Positions 7,529-16,562 of a DNA stretch of 64,000 nt are shown one piece after another (positions within the stretch are counted from its first letter, which is position 1; each line of letters opens with the position of its first letter). Source of the stretch: G963666705 sp963666705 (GTDB lineage Bacteria > Pseudomonadota > Alphaproteobacteria > CADEGL01); contig CAXXKO010000001.1 in NCBI GenBank assembly GCA_963666705.2, positions 62,001 to 126,000 of the forward strand. Direction: 5' to 3'. The notes under the pieces were generated by a model. The model saw nothing but the letters and a program-made list of their open reading frames with translations, had not been told where the DNA came from and made no database searches. The position numbers and the translations under genes were made by a program.

Positions 7529-10500
7529 ATGGCAGGCTTGGACGTGGATATTGGGGCGTGGCTCGAAGGCCTGGGACTGGCGGAATACGCCCAGGTGTTC
7601 GCGGACAACCACATCGACGCCGACCTGGTGCGTACGCTCTCCGCCGAGGACCTGAAGGAGCTCGGTGTCGCCTCGCTCGGCCACCGCAAGAAGCTCCTCG
7701 ACGCGATCGCCAGGTTGGACGGGGCCGAGGGCGACGGTGTTGCCCCCTCCCCCGCCCCAGGCGCCGCGGCGACCGCCATGGAAGGCTAGCTGCGCCAGGT
7801 CACGGTCCTGTTCGCGGACCTCACGGGCTTCACCAGCCTGTCGCGTGAGCTGGGGGCCGAGGCGACCCACGACCTCCTCAACCGCTATTTCGCCGCCGTC
7901 GACGGCATCGTCGAGGGCTATGGCGGCCGGGTGGACAAGCATATCGGCGACAATGTGATGGCCGTCTTCGGCGCCCCGGTGGCCCATACGGATGATCCGG
8001 AGCGGGCCATGCGCGCGGCCTTCGACACCCACGCGGCGATGGAGCGGATCAGCGCCGAGGCGAGCCGCCGCCTGGAGGTCCATATCGGCGTCGCCAACGG
8101 GCAAGTGGTCGCCAGCGGCACCGGCAGCGAGGCCCATAGCGAATACACGGTGACAGGCGATTCCGTGAACCTCGCCGCCCGCCTCCAGGATCTCGCGGGG
8201 CCGGGCGAGACCCTCATCTCCGACACCCTCAAGCGCGCGATCGGTCCAGCGCTTTCGGCCGCGCTGATCGAGGGCGCCACCCTCAAGGGCATCGGCGAGG
8301 CGGCGCGCATCTGGCGGGCCGAGGCGCTATCGAGCGATGACGGGGCCGCGGAGGCCGGCGACCTCGTCGGACGCCAGGGCGAGCTGCGGCAATTCGAGGG
8401 CATGATGGCGGCCTGCAACGAGACCGGACGCGGCCAGACGCTCCACCTCAAGGGCGAGCCCGGCATCGGCAAATCGCGCCTAGTCGAGGAGCTGCGGCGC
8501 CGCGCCACCGCCGGCGGCTTCGCCTGCCATATGGGCCAGGCGCTCGACTTCGGCGCCGGCCGGGGACGGGACGCGATCCGCATGCTGGTTCGAAGCCTCC
8601 TCGCACTCGCGCCCGAGAGCGACGAGGCCGCCCGCGCCGAGGCCGCCCACCAAGCCATCGACGATGGCCTCGTCGATGAGAGCCACGCGGCCCATCTCAA
8701 CGACCTCCTGGACCTGGGGCAACCGACCGCGCTGCACGCCCTCTACGACGCCATGGACAACGCGGCGCGGCGACGCGGCAAGGACGAGGCCCTGGCCGGC
8801 CTGGTGCGGCGCCTCGGGGCCGCCCGCCCCCTCCTCCTGGTCGTCGAGGACATCCATTGGGCCGACGCGGTGGTGCTGACGCAGCTCGCCGGGCTGGCCC
8901 GCGCCGTCGCCGAGGCGCCGGCCGTCCTCGTCATGACCTCGCGGGCCGAAGGCTCCCCCATCGACGAGGCGTGGCGCGCCGCCACCCACGGCAGCCCGCT
9001 CCTGACGATCGAGCTCGGACCGTTGCGCCGCGAGGACGCCCTCGACCTCGCGCGCCGTTACAGCACGGCGGACAGCGCCCTGGCCGAGACCTGCGTCGAG
9101 CGGGCTGAGGGGAACCCGCTGTTCCTCGAGCAGCTCATCCGCGGCGCGGCGGAAACCTACGAAGGCAACATTCCCGGCTCGATCCAAAGCGTGGTGCTGA
9201 CGCGGATGGACCGCCTGGCGGCGCCGGATAGGGCCGCGCTCCAGGCCGCGGCAGTCATCGGCCAGCACTTCCCGCTGCCCGGCCTCCAGCACCTGATCGA
9301 GAACCCGACCTACGACTGCGCGCCACTGGTCGCCCACGTCCTGGTGCGGCCCGACGGCGAGACGTACCAGTTCGCCCACGCCCTCATCCGCGAGGGTACC
9401 TATGGCGCCCTGCTGACGGCCCGACGCCGGGCGCTGCACCGGCGCGCGGCCGACTGGCATGATGGCCACGACCTGGGCCTCTACGCCGAACATCTCGACC
9501 GGGCGGACGATGCCGCGGCGCCCAGCGCCTATCTCGCCGCCGCCCAGGCCCGGGCGGAAGAGTTCCACCACGAGCGCGCGCTCGACATGGCGCGGCGAGG
9601 GCTCGAGCTGGCGGTGGACGCGGGCGACAGCTACGCCCTGACCATGCTCTGCGCCCGGTTGGAGCAGGAAACGGGCGCCCCGGCCGACTCGATCGCGACC
9701 TACCGCGGCGCCGCGGCACTGGCCCAGACAGACGGCCAGGCGTGCGACGCATTGATCGGCATCGCCGCCGGGGTCCGCCTGCTGGGCGGCAGCGACGAAG
9801 GGATCGAGGCGCTCGACCGAGCCGAGCCGCTGGCCGACTCGGATTTGGCGCTCTCTCAGATCCATCATTTCAGGGGCAATTTCCTGTTCGCCGCCGGCAA
9901 TCTCGACGGCTGCATGGCGGAGCAGGAAAAGGCCCTCGCCCTCGCCCGCGCCGCCGACGACCCCGCATGGCAGGCGCGCGCCCTCGGCGGCCTCGGCGAC
10001 GCCTACTACGCGCGCTGCGGCATAAAGACGGCATTCGATTATTTCGAGCAATGCATCGCCTTGAGCCGCGCCCACGGGCTCGGCCAAATCGAGCTCTCGA
10101 ACCGCTATATGGTCGGCGTCACGCGGCGTTACATGCTCCAGCTCGACGACGGGCTCGGCGACGTGCTCGCGGCGCTCGAGATGGCGCGCAAAGTGGACAG
10201 CCGGCGCGCCATCCTCTACGCCCTCAACCTGGTGGGCGAGTTCCGCACCGAGCGCGGCGACCTCGACAACGCCGAGGCGCCCCTGCGGGAGGGGCTGGAG
10301 ACCGCCGACGCGCTCGGCAACCGCCGCTTCCGGCCCTACCTCCTGTCCCAGCTCGCGCGCCTGGCGCTGCGCCGCGGCCGTGGCGATGAGGCCCGGCACG
10401 CCGTCGAAGAGGCCTGGCGATTTGCCGCGAGACCGATCCGAAGTTCATCGGCCCCCGCGTCCTGGGGGTGACCGCGCTGGCCGCCGAGACCGCCGAGGGA

Positions 10501-10628
10501 CGAAGCCGAGCGCTCGCGGACGGCGAAGCGATCATTGCGAAGGGCTGCGCCGCCCACAACGTCCTATGGTTCCGCCGCGATGCCATCGAGGCCAGCATCG
10601 AGGCCGGCGACTGGAACGAGGCCGAGCG
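7529..10628 (+). pseudogene. SAM-domain/class III adenylate cyclase/AAA-ATPase/TPR regulator, 5' part, interrupted
   Basis: Order of domains: SAM domain (WLEGLGLAEYAQVFADNHID and LGHRKKLLDAI, residues 8-70); class III nucleotide cyclase (VTVLFADLTGFTSLS, HIGDNVMAVFG, GDSVNLAARLQ); P-loop ATPase (LKGEPGIGKSRLVEELR, then LLLVVEDIHWAD); and TPR-like repeats to the end. It resembles the large stand-alone regulators of rhizobia and relatives. There are three lesions: an in-frame TAG at 7787-7789 just before the cyclase domain; a one-base loss near 10412-10425, after which the frame reads ETDPKFIGPRVLGVTALAAE; and insertion of IS21 at 10629. With the IS and one target copy removed and one base restored, 7529-13438 totals 1111 codons. 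Confidence 0.8.
10621..10628. repeat. 8-bp target-site duplication of IS21 copy 1 (left copy)
   Basis: GCCGAGCG at 10621-10628 is repeated directly at 13199-13206 on the other side of the IS21 element. The reading frame of the cyclase (NEAER then QATALEEF) resumes exactly when one copy is removed, which confirms the insertion boundary. Confidence 0.9.
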
Positions 10629-10746
10629 TGAGAACGGCAGAGCAATAATCCCCCACTGAAGCGGCCGGTCGATCCGGCTGCGGCGGACCAAAATGGGACC
10701 GCGTATAGCCTTCTGTCAGGGTTGCTCTGACTGGAAGGCGGGGGGG

Positions 10747-12246
10747 ATGTATGGGGTGGAGTTGTACGCACGGGTTCGGCGGGCGTGTCATGTCGAGGGG
10801 ATGAGCACCCGCGAGGCCTCGCGGGTGTTTGGTGTAGACCGCAAGACGGTCCGTAAGATGCTGTCGTTCTCGGTGCCGCCAGGGTATCGCCGAAGCGCGC
10901 CGCCGAGGCGGCCAAAGCTGGGTCCGTTCACGGGAATCATCGATCGGATCTTGGAAGACGATCGGACCAGCCACCGCAAGCAACGGCACACTGCGAAGCG
11001 CATCTTCGACCGCCTCCGGGACGAGTACGGTTTCACGGGCGGCTACACCATCGTGAAGGACTACGTTCGTGAGCAGGGGCTTCGGTCGCGTGAGGTGTTC
11101 GTGCCACTCTCCCATTCCCCCGGTCACGCCCAGGCGGACTTCGGCGAAGCGATGGCGGTGATCGGCGGCGCGTTACGGAAGATCCACTTCCTTGCCTTCG
11201 ACCTTCCCCACAGTGATGGTTGCTTTGTTGCGGCCTATCCGGCGGAGACGACCGAAGCATTCTGCGATGGCCACAACGCGGCGTTTGCCTTCTTCGGCGG
11301 CGTCCCCCGATCCATCCTGTACGACAACACCAAGCTGGCGGTTGCCCGGATCCTGGGCGATGGGAAGCGGCAGCGAACGCGCGTCTTCACGGAGCTTCAG
11401 TCCCACTATCTGTTCGAGGACAGGTTCGGCCGGCCGGGCAAGGGCAACGACAAGGGCAAGGTCGAGGGACTGGTCGGCTTCATCCGGCGGAACTTCCTGG
11501 TCCCCGTCCCGCGTGCCGAGAGCTTCGCGGCCCTCAACGATGCTCTCGCCGAACAGTGCCGCCGGCGCCAGGCGGCGCGGCTGCGGGGCCACAAGGAGAC
11601 CATCGGCGAGCGTCTCGAGCGGGATCGTCAAGTTCTCTTGCCATTGCCGCCTGCTCCCTATGATGCCTGCGATAAGCGCCCTGGACGGGCGAGTTCGCTG
11701 TCGCTGGTGCGTTACCGCAGCAACGACTATTCCGTGCCCGTGGCCTACGGCCACCGTGAGGTGCTCATCCGGGGCTACGTCGATGAGGTGGTGATCAGCT
11801 GCGGGGCCGAGGTGATCGCCCGGCACCGCCGGTCCTACGACAGCGAGGACCTGATCTTCGACCCGCTGCATTACCTGCCCTTGATCGAGCAGAAGATCGG
11901 CGCCCTCGACCAGGCCGCGCCATTGGCGGGCTGGGACCTGCCCGAGGCCTTCATCACTCTGCGGCGGCTCCTCGAAGCTCGTATGGGCAAGGCAGGCAAG
12001 CGCGAGTACGTCCAGGTGCTCCGTCTACTGGAGACCTTCCGGCTCGAGGAGGTCGAGGGTGCGGTCGGCGACGCCCTGCGGCTCGGCGCAATCGGCTTTG
12101 ATGCGGTGAAGCACCTGGTACTGTGCCGCATCGAGCGGCGGCCGCCCAGGCTCAACCTCGACGTCTATCCGTATCTGCCGCGCGCCCGGGTCGCGATGAC
12201 GTCCGCCAAGTCGTACATGAGCCTGCTGTCGGGGCTCGGCGCATGA
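10747..12246 (+). CDS. istA: IS21 transposase IstA (copy 1)
   Basis: The 499-residue IstA has an N-terminal helix-turn-helix (MSTREASRVFGVDRKTVRKML, in part), the integrase-type catalytic core (GHAQADFGEA; LPHSDGCFVAAYPAE; YDNTKLAV; then NDKGKVEGLVGF with the final acidic residue) and the basic C-terminal region. It performs DNA cleavage and strand transfer together with IstB. The ATG at 10747 follows a G-rich ribosome binding site; an upstream in-frame start at 10693 is less likely. It differs from copy 2 at its third residue (Gly here, Arg there). The stop overlaps the istB start as ATGA. Confidence 0.9.
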   Translation: MYGVELYARVRRACHVEGMSTREASRVFGVDRKTVRKMLSFSVPPGYRRSAPPRRPKLGPFTGIIDRILEDDRTSHRKQRHTAKRIFDRLRDEYGFTGGYTIVKDYVREQGLRSREVFVPLSHSPGHAQADFGEAMAVIGGALRKIHFLAFDLPHSDGCFVAAYPAETTEAFCDGHNAAFAFFGGVPRSILYDNTKLAVARILGDGKRQRTRVFTELQSHYLFEDRFGRPGKGNDKGKVEGLVGFIRRNFLVPVPRAESFAALNDALAEQCRRRQAARLRGHKETIGERLERDRQVLLPLPPAPYDACDKRPGRASSLSLVRYRSNDYSVPVAYGHREVLIRGYVDEVVISCGAEVIARHRRSYDSEDLIFDPLHYLPLIEQKIGALDQAAPLAGWDLPEAFITLRRLLEARMGKAGKREYVQVLRLLETFRLEEVEGAVGDALRLGAIGFDAVKHLVLCRIERRPPRLNLDVYPYLPRARVAMTSAKSYMSLLSGLGA

Positions 12247-13007
12247 CCGACACACCGCAAGTGCTGCTCGCCCACCACCTCGAGACGCTGAAGCTGCCGA
12301 CCTTCCTGCGCGAGTACGACAAGATCGCCCGGCAGTGCGCCTCGGAAGGCGTCGATCACGTCCGCTACCTGTTGAGACTCGCCGAGCTCGAGCTGATCGA
12401 CCGCGAGCGCCGCATGGTCGAGCGGCGCATCAAGGCGGCGCGCTTCCCCGTGGTCAAGAGCCTCGACAGCTTCGACTTCAAGGTCATCCCCTCGCTCAAC
12501 AAGGCGCTGGTCCTGGAGCTGGCCCGCTGCGAGTACATCGAGCGCCGCGAGAACCTCATCGCGCTCGGCAACAGTGGGACCGGCAAGACCCACATCGCCC
12601 TCGGTCTCGGCCTGGCGGCCTGCCAGAAGGGCCTCTCGGTCGGCTTCATCACCGCCGCCGCGCTGGTCCACGAACTCATCGAGGCCCGCGATGACAAGCA
12701 GCTGCTGAGGTTCCAGAAGAAGCTCGCCACCTACAAGCTTCTGATCGTCGACGAACTCGGCTTCGTGCCGCTGTCGAAGACCGGCGCCGAGCTGTTGTTC
12801 GAGGTGTTCAGCCAACGCTACGAGCGGGGCTCGACCCTGGTCACCACCAATCTGCCCTTCGACGAATGGACCGAGGTGTTCGGCTCCGAGCGCCTCACCG
12901 GCGCGCTCCTCGATCGCCTCACCCACCACGTCAACATCCTCGAGATGAACGGTGACAGCTACAGGCTCAACCAGAGCCGCAGGCGTCAAACCCCGACTGC
13001 TAACTGA
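12243..13007 (+). CDS. istB: IS21 helper ATPase IstB (copy 1)
   Basis: The 254-residue AAA+ protein is related to DnaC. Walker A is GNSGTGKTHIALGLG (about residues 108-122), Walker B is LLIVDELGFVPLS (about 168), and the sensor region is LVTTNLPFDEWTEVFG. It loads IstA on target DNA. The ATGA overlap with istA implies coupled translation. One residue differs from copy 2: Glu14 here, Lys14 there, and the diverged IS21 at 43.2 kb also has Lys. The change is therefore probably a new mutation in copy 1. Confidence 0.9.
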   Translation: MTDTPQVLLAHHLETLKLPTFLREYDKIARQCASEGVDHVRYLLRLAELELIDRERRMVERRIKAARFPVVKSLDSFDFKVIPSLNKALVLELARCEYIERRENLIALGNSGTGKTHIALGLGLAACQKGLSVGFITAAALVHELIEARDDKQLLRFQKKLATYKLLIVDELGFVPLSKTGAELLFEVFSQRYERGSTLVTTNLPFDEWTEVFGSERLTGALLDRLTHHVNILEMNGDSYRLNQSRRRQTPTAN

Positions 13008-13198
13008 ACCGACCACCCAGCCCACGCTTGACCCCGTGGGCCCACAGGTCCCTCCCGCGCGCGCCGCCGCGTCAGCCTGTTGAGGGCACACCGCGTCGCG
13101 CGCGGGGCCCTCCCGTGGACTACGGGGACAAGCCCGCAGCCGCCAAGCGGTCCCTTCTTACACCGCCGAGGTGGTCCCTTTTTGCTCCGCCATTGACA

Positions 13199-13438
13199 GC
13201 CGAGCGGCAAGCCACGGCGCTCGAGGAGTTCACCGGGCCCGAGCCGCTCCCATGGAGCGACTACTACATGGCCTGGGGCCGGGCGCTCGCGGCCTTCGGC
13301 CGGGACCCGAGCGATGGCGTCACGCTCGCCAGCCTCAAGACCGAGGCGGAGGCCATCGGCCTGGCGGCTGCCTTGCCGGCAATCGAGCAGGCGCTCGATT
13401 GCGCCGGCACGCGGCCCCAAACGGAGATTCGATCGTGA
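13199..13438 (+). pseudogene. 3' end of the IS21-split cyclase/ATPase gene
   Basis: After the right target duplication, the frame AERQATALEEFTGPEPLPW...ALDCAGTRPQTEIRS continues the TPR region of the gene that starts at 7529 and ends at a natural TGA at 13436-13438. The first codons (gcc gag cgg) are the duplicated target. The fragment cannot be expressed with its own domains. It proves the parent gene ended here and that only the IS separates the two parts. Confidence 0.8.
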
Positions 13439-13537
13439 ACCGGTTCTACCTCATGGCCCGCTTCAACGCCGGGCTCAACGGCCGGGTCTACGAAGCGGTG
13501 GCGGCGCCCGGTGGAGCACCGCGTCACGACCGGTGAA
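13436..13537 (+). pseudogene. N-terminal fragment resembling a DinB-family protein
   Basis: The GTG at 13436 overlaps the stop of the cyclase remnant. The first residues, MNRFYLMARFNAGLNGRVYEAVAA, resemble the start of DinB-family four-helix metalloproteins (L..FRLMARYNAWANARLYDA). After about 24 residues similarity ends and a stop follows at 13535-13537. The 3' part of the gene appears deleted where it now meets the end of bufC on the opposite strand. It is short, so low confidence. Confidence 0.35.
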
Positions 13538-14291
13538 AGCCGGCGAAGATACCGCGCCCGAGATGGGCCGCGAGGATGCTCTCGAGATCGAGGCCGGGCT
13601 CCACCGCCATGGCTGCCTCGGCCGCCCCGACCAGGGAACCACCAGCCATCATGGCCGCCAGCATGGCGGCGTCTCCGGGCGACAGGGCCTGCATGCAAAC
13701 TGTCATGGCGGGGCGGACGACGAGGACGCGCTCGCCGCCGGCATCGAGGTCGGGCGGCGCCGGGTCCGCCTCCTCGGGTTGGTTCGCCCGCCAGATGGTG
13801 AGGATGGGATAACTCGAGCATACGAGGCGCGTGGAGGGATGGAGGACCAGGCGTATGCTGGCGACCTTCTCCCGCGCGATCCCTGCGAGAGCCGAGGGGG
13901 CGAGCGGCGCCGCGTCGGCCGCGAAGTAGGCCTCGCCTCGCGCCCATTCGAGGGCCGCGATATCGCCGAGACAGGGTACGGACACGGCCGGTGCGTATGC
14001 GGCGAGGAAGGCGCCGAACGCGCCGCCATAGGCGTAGAGCCGTGGCGCCTCGGGCGGATGGGCACGCACGAAATCCCATGCCGCCTGGCGGAAGAATGCC
14101 GCCCCCACCAGCCGGCGGACGACCGGGAAAGCGGCGCCCAACACGGTTTCGAGGGAGGCGAGCGTGTTGTTGCGGTGGACCGCGAACCGCGCCCGGTCGC
14201 GCGCGGTCGCGAGGAAAGCGTTCGCGCGGCACTCCCCGCCACGTCCGGCGGCGAGGTCATCGCGGACGGCCCGCTGGAATTCACGCAACAC
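13524..14291 (-). CDS. bufC: BufC/HvfC-type (DUF2063) RiPP maturation partner
   Basis: The 255-residue protein begins VLREFQRAVRDDL and continues RFAVHRNNTLASLETVLGAAFPVVRRLVG, the hallmark N-terminal region of DUF2063 (once called a putative DNA-binding domain). DUF2063 proteins pair with MNIO/DUF692 enzymes and are thought to present or recognise the precursor peptide. The GTG at 14291 is chosen because it fits the family start and overlaps the end of bufB by 11 bases, as in tightly coupled operons. It is the last gene of the bufA-bufB-bufC set on this strand. Confidence 0.75.
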   Translation of the reverse strand: MLREFQRAVRDDLAAGRGGECRANAFLATARDRARFAVHRNNTLASLETVLGAAFPVVRRLVGAAFFRQAAWDFVRAHPPEAPRLYAYGGAFGAFLAAYAPAVSVPCLGDIAALEWARGEAYFAADAAPLAPSALAGIAREKVASIRLVLHPSTRLVCSSYPILTIWRANQPEEADPAPPDLDAGGERVLVVRPAMTVCMQALSPGDAAMLAAMMAGGSLVGAAEAAMAVEPGLDLESILAAHLGRGIFAGFHRS

Positions 14292-15168
14292 GGCCCAGCG
14301 CCCCCCGCGCCGCGCCGTCGATGATGGCGGCGGCCCGCGCCACCTCCGCCAGCAGTTCGCCGAGCGGCGGTATGTTCGCATCACGCTCCAGGAGGACGGG
14401 CACGGGGCCGAGGCGGGCGAGCGCGCGTTCGAGCAGGCGCCATACCGGCTCCGCCACCGGGCTGCCGTGCTCGTCGATGAGGACGTCGCCCGCGCCGGCC
14501 CGCCGCCGGGCGTGGCCGGCGATGTGGATCTCGCCGACGGCCTCCCCAGGGAGCGCTTCGAGCCACGGTAGGGGCTCGAAACCCATGTTCCGCGCGCTTA
14601 GGTGGAGGTTGTTCACGTCGAGGAGGATGCCGCAGCCGGTGCGGCGAACGAGCGCGGCGAGGAACTCCGCCTCTTCGATCCCGCCGGCCGCGAAAGCCAC
14701 GTAACGGGCCGGGTTCTCCACCAGGAGGCGCCGGCCGAGCGCCGCCTGCGCCCGGTCGATATTGCGAGAGACGACGGTGAGCGCCTCCTCCGTATAGGGC
14801 AGCGGCAGGAGGTCGTCGAGATAGACTCCGCCCACCACGGACCAGGCCAGGTGCTCCGAGACCAGGCCGGGCTCGAATCGGTCGTACAGCGCGCGCAGGC
14901 GCGCGAGATGATCGCGGTCGAGCCCCTCGGCCGAGCCGAGCGAGAGGCCGACGCCATGGCAGCTCAAGGGCGAATCGCGGCGGATGCGCTCGAGCGCCGC
15001 CAGGCGCGGTCCCCCCGGTGCCAGATAGCTCTCGCTGTGAACCTCTACCCATGCGACGCCTGGTGGTGGGCCCTCGAGGAATGCCCGCACGTGGGGCTCG
15101 CGCAGCCCCAACCCGGCCCGGGGCGGAATGGGACCGGCGACGTAGGCCGCCTTGGCGGGCGCGGCCAC
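14281..15168 (-). CDS. bufB: BufB-type MNIO (DUF692) multinuclear iron oxygenase
   Basis: The 295-residue protein has the DUF692 TIM-barrel pattern: GLGLREPHVRAFLE, EVHSESYL, LSCHGVGLSLGS, LVSEHLAWS, LLVENPARYV, GCGILLDVNNLHLSARN, EIHIAGHARR and VLIDEHGSPV. The His, Glu, Asn and Asp residues in these motifs are the expected iron ligands. MNIO enzymes modify cysteines or other residues in RiPP precursors; here the partner is the DUF2282 peptide encoded 10 bases upstream. The start is taken as the GTG at 15168, which gives the usual family length. Confidence 0.85.
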   Translation of the reverse strand: MAAPAKAAYVAGPIPPRAGLGLREPHVRAFLEGPPPGVAWVEVHSESYLAPGGPRLAALERIRRDSPLSCHGVGLSLGSAEGLDRDHLARLRALYDRFEPGLVSEHLAWSVVGGVYLDDLLPLPYTEEALTVVSRNIDRAQAALGRRLLVENPARYVAFAAGGIEEAEFLAALVRRTGCGILLDVNNLHLSARNMGFEPLPWLEALPGEAVGEIHIAGHARRRAGAGDVLIDEHGSPVAEPVWRLLERALARLGPVPVLLERDANIPPLGELLAEVARAAAIIDGAARGALGRVA

Positions 15169-15178
15169 CAGCCCCGGC

Positions 15179-15481
15179 TCAGTCGTCCGAGGAGCCCACG
15201 CCCTGGAACGGCCGCGGCTTGCCGCCCTTGCGCAAGCAGGTGCCGGCCGGCACCAGTTTCCACTCGCCGCCGTCGTAATCCACCAGGGACTGGCCGGCGC
15301 AGGTGTGGGTGCCGGCCGCGTTGCCGCAATCGTTCTCACCCGCCTTGGCGATGCCGTAGCACATCTCGACGCCGCCGGCGTCGCGCTCCTGCGCCGCCGC
15401 CGGGTCCCCCGACATGGCGAAGGCGACGGCCCCGGCCAGGGCGGCGACGGCGGTAGCGGCTATGCAGTTGCGGTTGGGCAT
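15179..15481 (-). CDS. bufA: BufA-type (DUF2282) bufferin precursor
   Basis: The 100-residue protein has an N-terminal signal peptide (CIAATAVAALAGAVAFAMSG, cleavage likely near PAAAQ) and a mature part with four spaced cysteines in the DUF2282 pattern: MCYGIAKAGENDC, HTCAGQS, EWKLVPAGTC and LRKGGKP. In the described bufferins these cysteines are oxidised by the MNIO enzyme to make a periplasmic copper-binding peptide. The unit bufA-bufB-bufC is complete here, with bufB 10 bases downstream. No metal-responsive operator was recognised upstream. Confidence 0.8.
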   Translation of the reverse strand: MPNRNCIAATAVAALAGAVAFAMSGDPAAAQERDAGGVEMCYGIAKAGENDCGNAAGTHTCAGQSLVDYDGGEWKLVPAGTCLRKGGKPRPFQGVGSSDD

Positions 15482-15609
15482 ACACGGTCACTCATGCGTC
15501 CTGGCGCGATCATAGCACGGGAGCGCAAATAGGTCTGTCCGCCGATGCATCCTTTTGACAGCCGTCGCGGCCGCCGACAAGATGCCGCCTCCAAAATGGG
15601 AGAGACGCC

Positions 15610-16458
15610 ATGACCCTGCCGCCGCCCGGGCCCGACAAGGCGCTCACGCGCGAGAACTGGGCCAGTCGGGCCACCTATTGGGACCGCCGGGCCGATCAGA
15701 TGGCGGACATGGCCGACCGCTTCAACCAGCCCCTCATCGAGGCCGCCGGCATCGAGCCGGGGCACCGGGTCCTCGAACTCGCCTCGGGCGTCGGTGAGCC
15801 GGCCCTGGGCATCGCGCGGCGGGTGGGCGAGGCCGGCTCGGTCACGGCCACGGACCTGGTGCCCGAGATGCTGGCCGGAAGCCGGCGCCGCGCCGCCGAG
15901 GCAGGGCTCGGCAACATCGCGTTCGAGGTCGCGGACATGGAGGAGATGACGTTCGAGGACGAGAGCTTCGACCGCGTCACCTGCCGCTTCGGGCTCATGT
16001 TCGTGCCCGACCCGGTGCGCGCACTCGGCGAGGCCCGGCGCGTGCTCGTGCCGGGGGGCCGCGCCGCCTTCATGGTCTGGGGACCGCTCGAGGATACGAC
16101 CAATTTCTGGGTCTTTCGCGCCGCCGCGGCCGAGGTTTTCGCCGCCGACGCGGCGCCCCCCGATTTCTCGACGCCGTTTCGCCTGGGCGAGTCGGGCACC
16201 CTCGCCAGCCTGTTCGAGGCGGCCGGATTCAGCGCCGTGGAGGAGCGCGAGCTGCGCTTCACGCCCAGGGTACCGGCCGACCGCGCGTTCTGGCGGCCAA
16301 ACCTCGACATGACCCTAGGCCCACGGCTCGAATCCGCCACGGACGTCGAGCGGCGCGCGCTCGAGGATGCCATCCGTAAACACCTGAAGCCCTATCGCGA
16401 TGGCGCGGTCTACAAGCTGACCGCCCACATAAGGATCGGCCTGGGAACCGTGGCCTGA
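15610..16458 (+). CDS. Class I SAM-dependent methyltransferase (UbiE-like)
   Basis: The 282-residue protein has motif I VLELASGVGEPALGIA (about residues 55-70), the acidic loop ATDLVPEMLAG, motif III-like FEVADMEEMTFEDESFDRVTC, and the EARRVLVPGGRAAF strand common to UbiE/COQ5-type enzymes. It would methylate a small molecule; the substrate is unknown. GGGAGAG precedes the ATG. It stands alone between the divergent buf operon and the padR promoter region. It is not UbiE itself by neighbourhood, and its C-terminal cap is not family-diagnostic to me. Confidence 0.75.
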   Translation: MTLPPPGPDKALTRENWASRATYWDRRADQMADMADRFNQPLIEAAGIEPGHRVLELASGVGEPALGIARRVGEAGSVTATDLVPEMLAGSRRRAAEAGLGNIAFEVADMEEMTFEDESFDRVTCRFGLMFVPDPVRALGEARRVLVPGGRAAFMVWGPLEDTTNFWVFRAAAAEVFAADAAPPDFSTPFRLGESGTLASLFEAAGFSAVEERELRFTPRVPADRAFWRPNLDMTLGPRLESATDVERRALEDAIRKHLKPYRDGAVYKLTAHIRIGLGTVA

Positions 16459-16515
16459 GCGCAATCCCCGTTGAATCATTATTTACGGATCATATATAAT
16501 TTATCGATATATATC

Positions 16516-16533
16516 TTGTAAATATATGTTCAA
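16516..16533. promoter_or_regulatory. AT-rich dyad upstream of padR (candidate operator)
   Basis: TTGTAAATATATGTTCAA reads as an imperfect palindrome (14 of 18 positions symmetrical). It lies in an unusually AT-rich 70-base tract (about 16472-16545) that ends 17 bases before the padR start. PadR-type repressors commonly bind such AT-rich dyads in their own promoters. The site is inferred from symmetry and position only. Confidence 0.4.
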
Positions 16534-16562
16534 ACAATATATTAGACGCCTGGAGGTGGGCC

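Larger units (their letters stand above)
10629..13198 (+). mobile_element. IS21-family insertion sequence, copy 1 (2570 bp)
   Basis: The element begins TGAGAACGGCAGAGCAATAA and ends such that the reverse complement of its right end reads TGTCAATGGCGGAGCAAAAA; 15 of these 20 bases match as inverted repeats. It carries istA and istB. An 8-bp direct repeat flanks it. The right end holds several spaced copies of a GGTCCCTT...CCGCC-type motif, as expected for IstA binding sites. A second copy at 58981-61550 has the same length; I noticed only three base differences (10753/59105, 12282/60634, 13090/61442). Confidence 0.9.

Noticed and set aside
10441..10659. A separate small gene at the end of the cyclase reading frame ending NGRAIIPH
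   Set aside because: It is the frameshifted continuation of the cyclase/TPR protein followed by codons from the left end of IS21.
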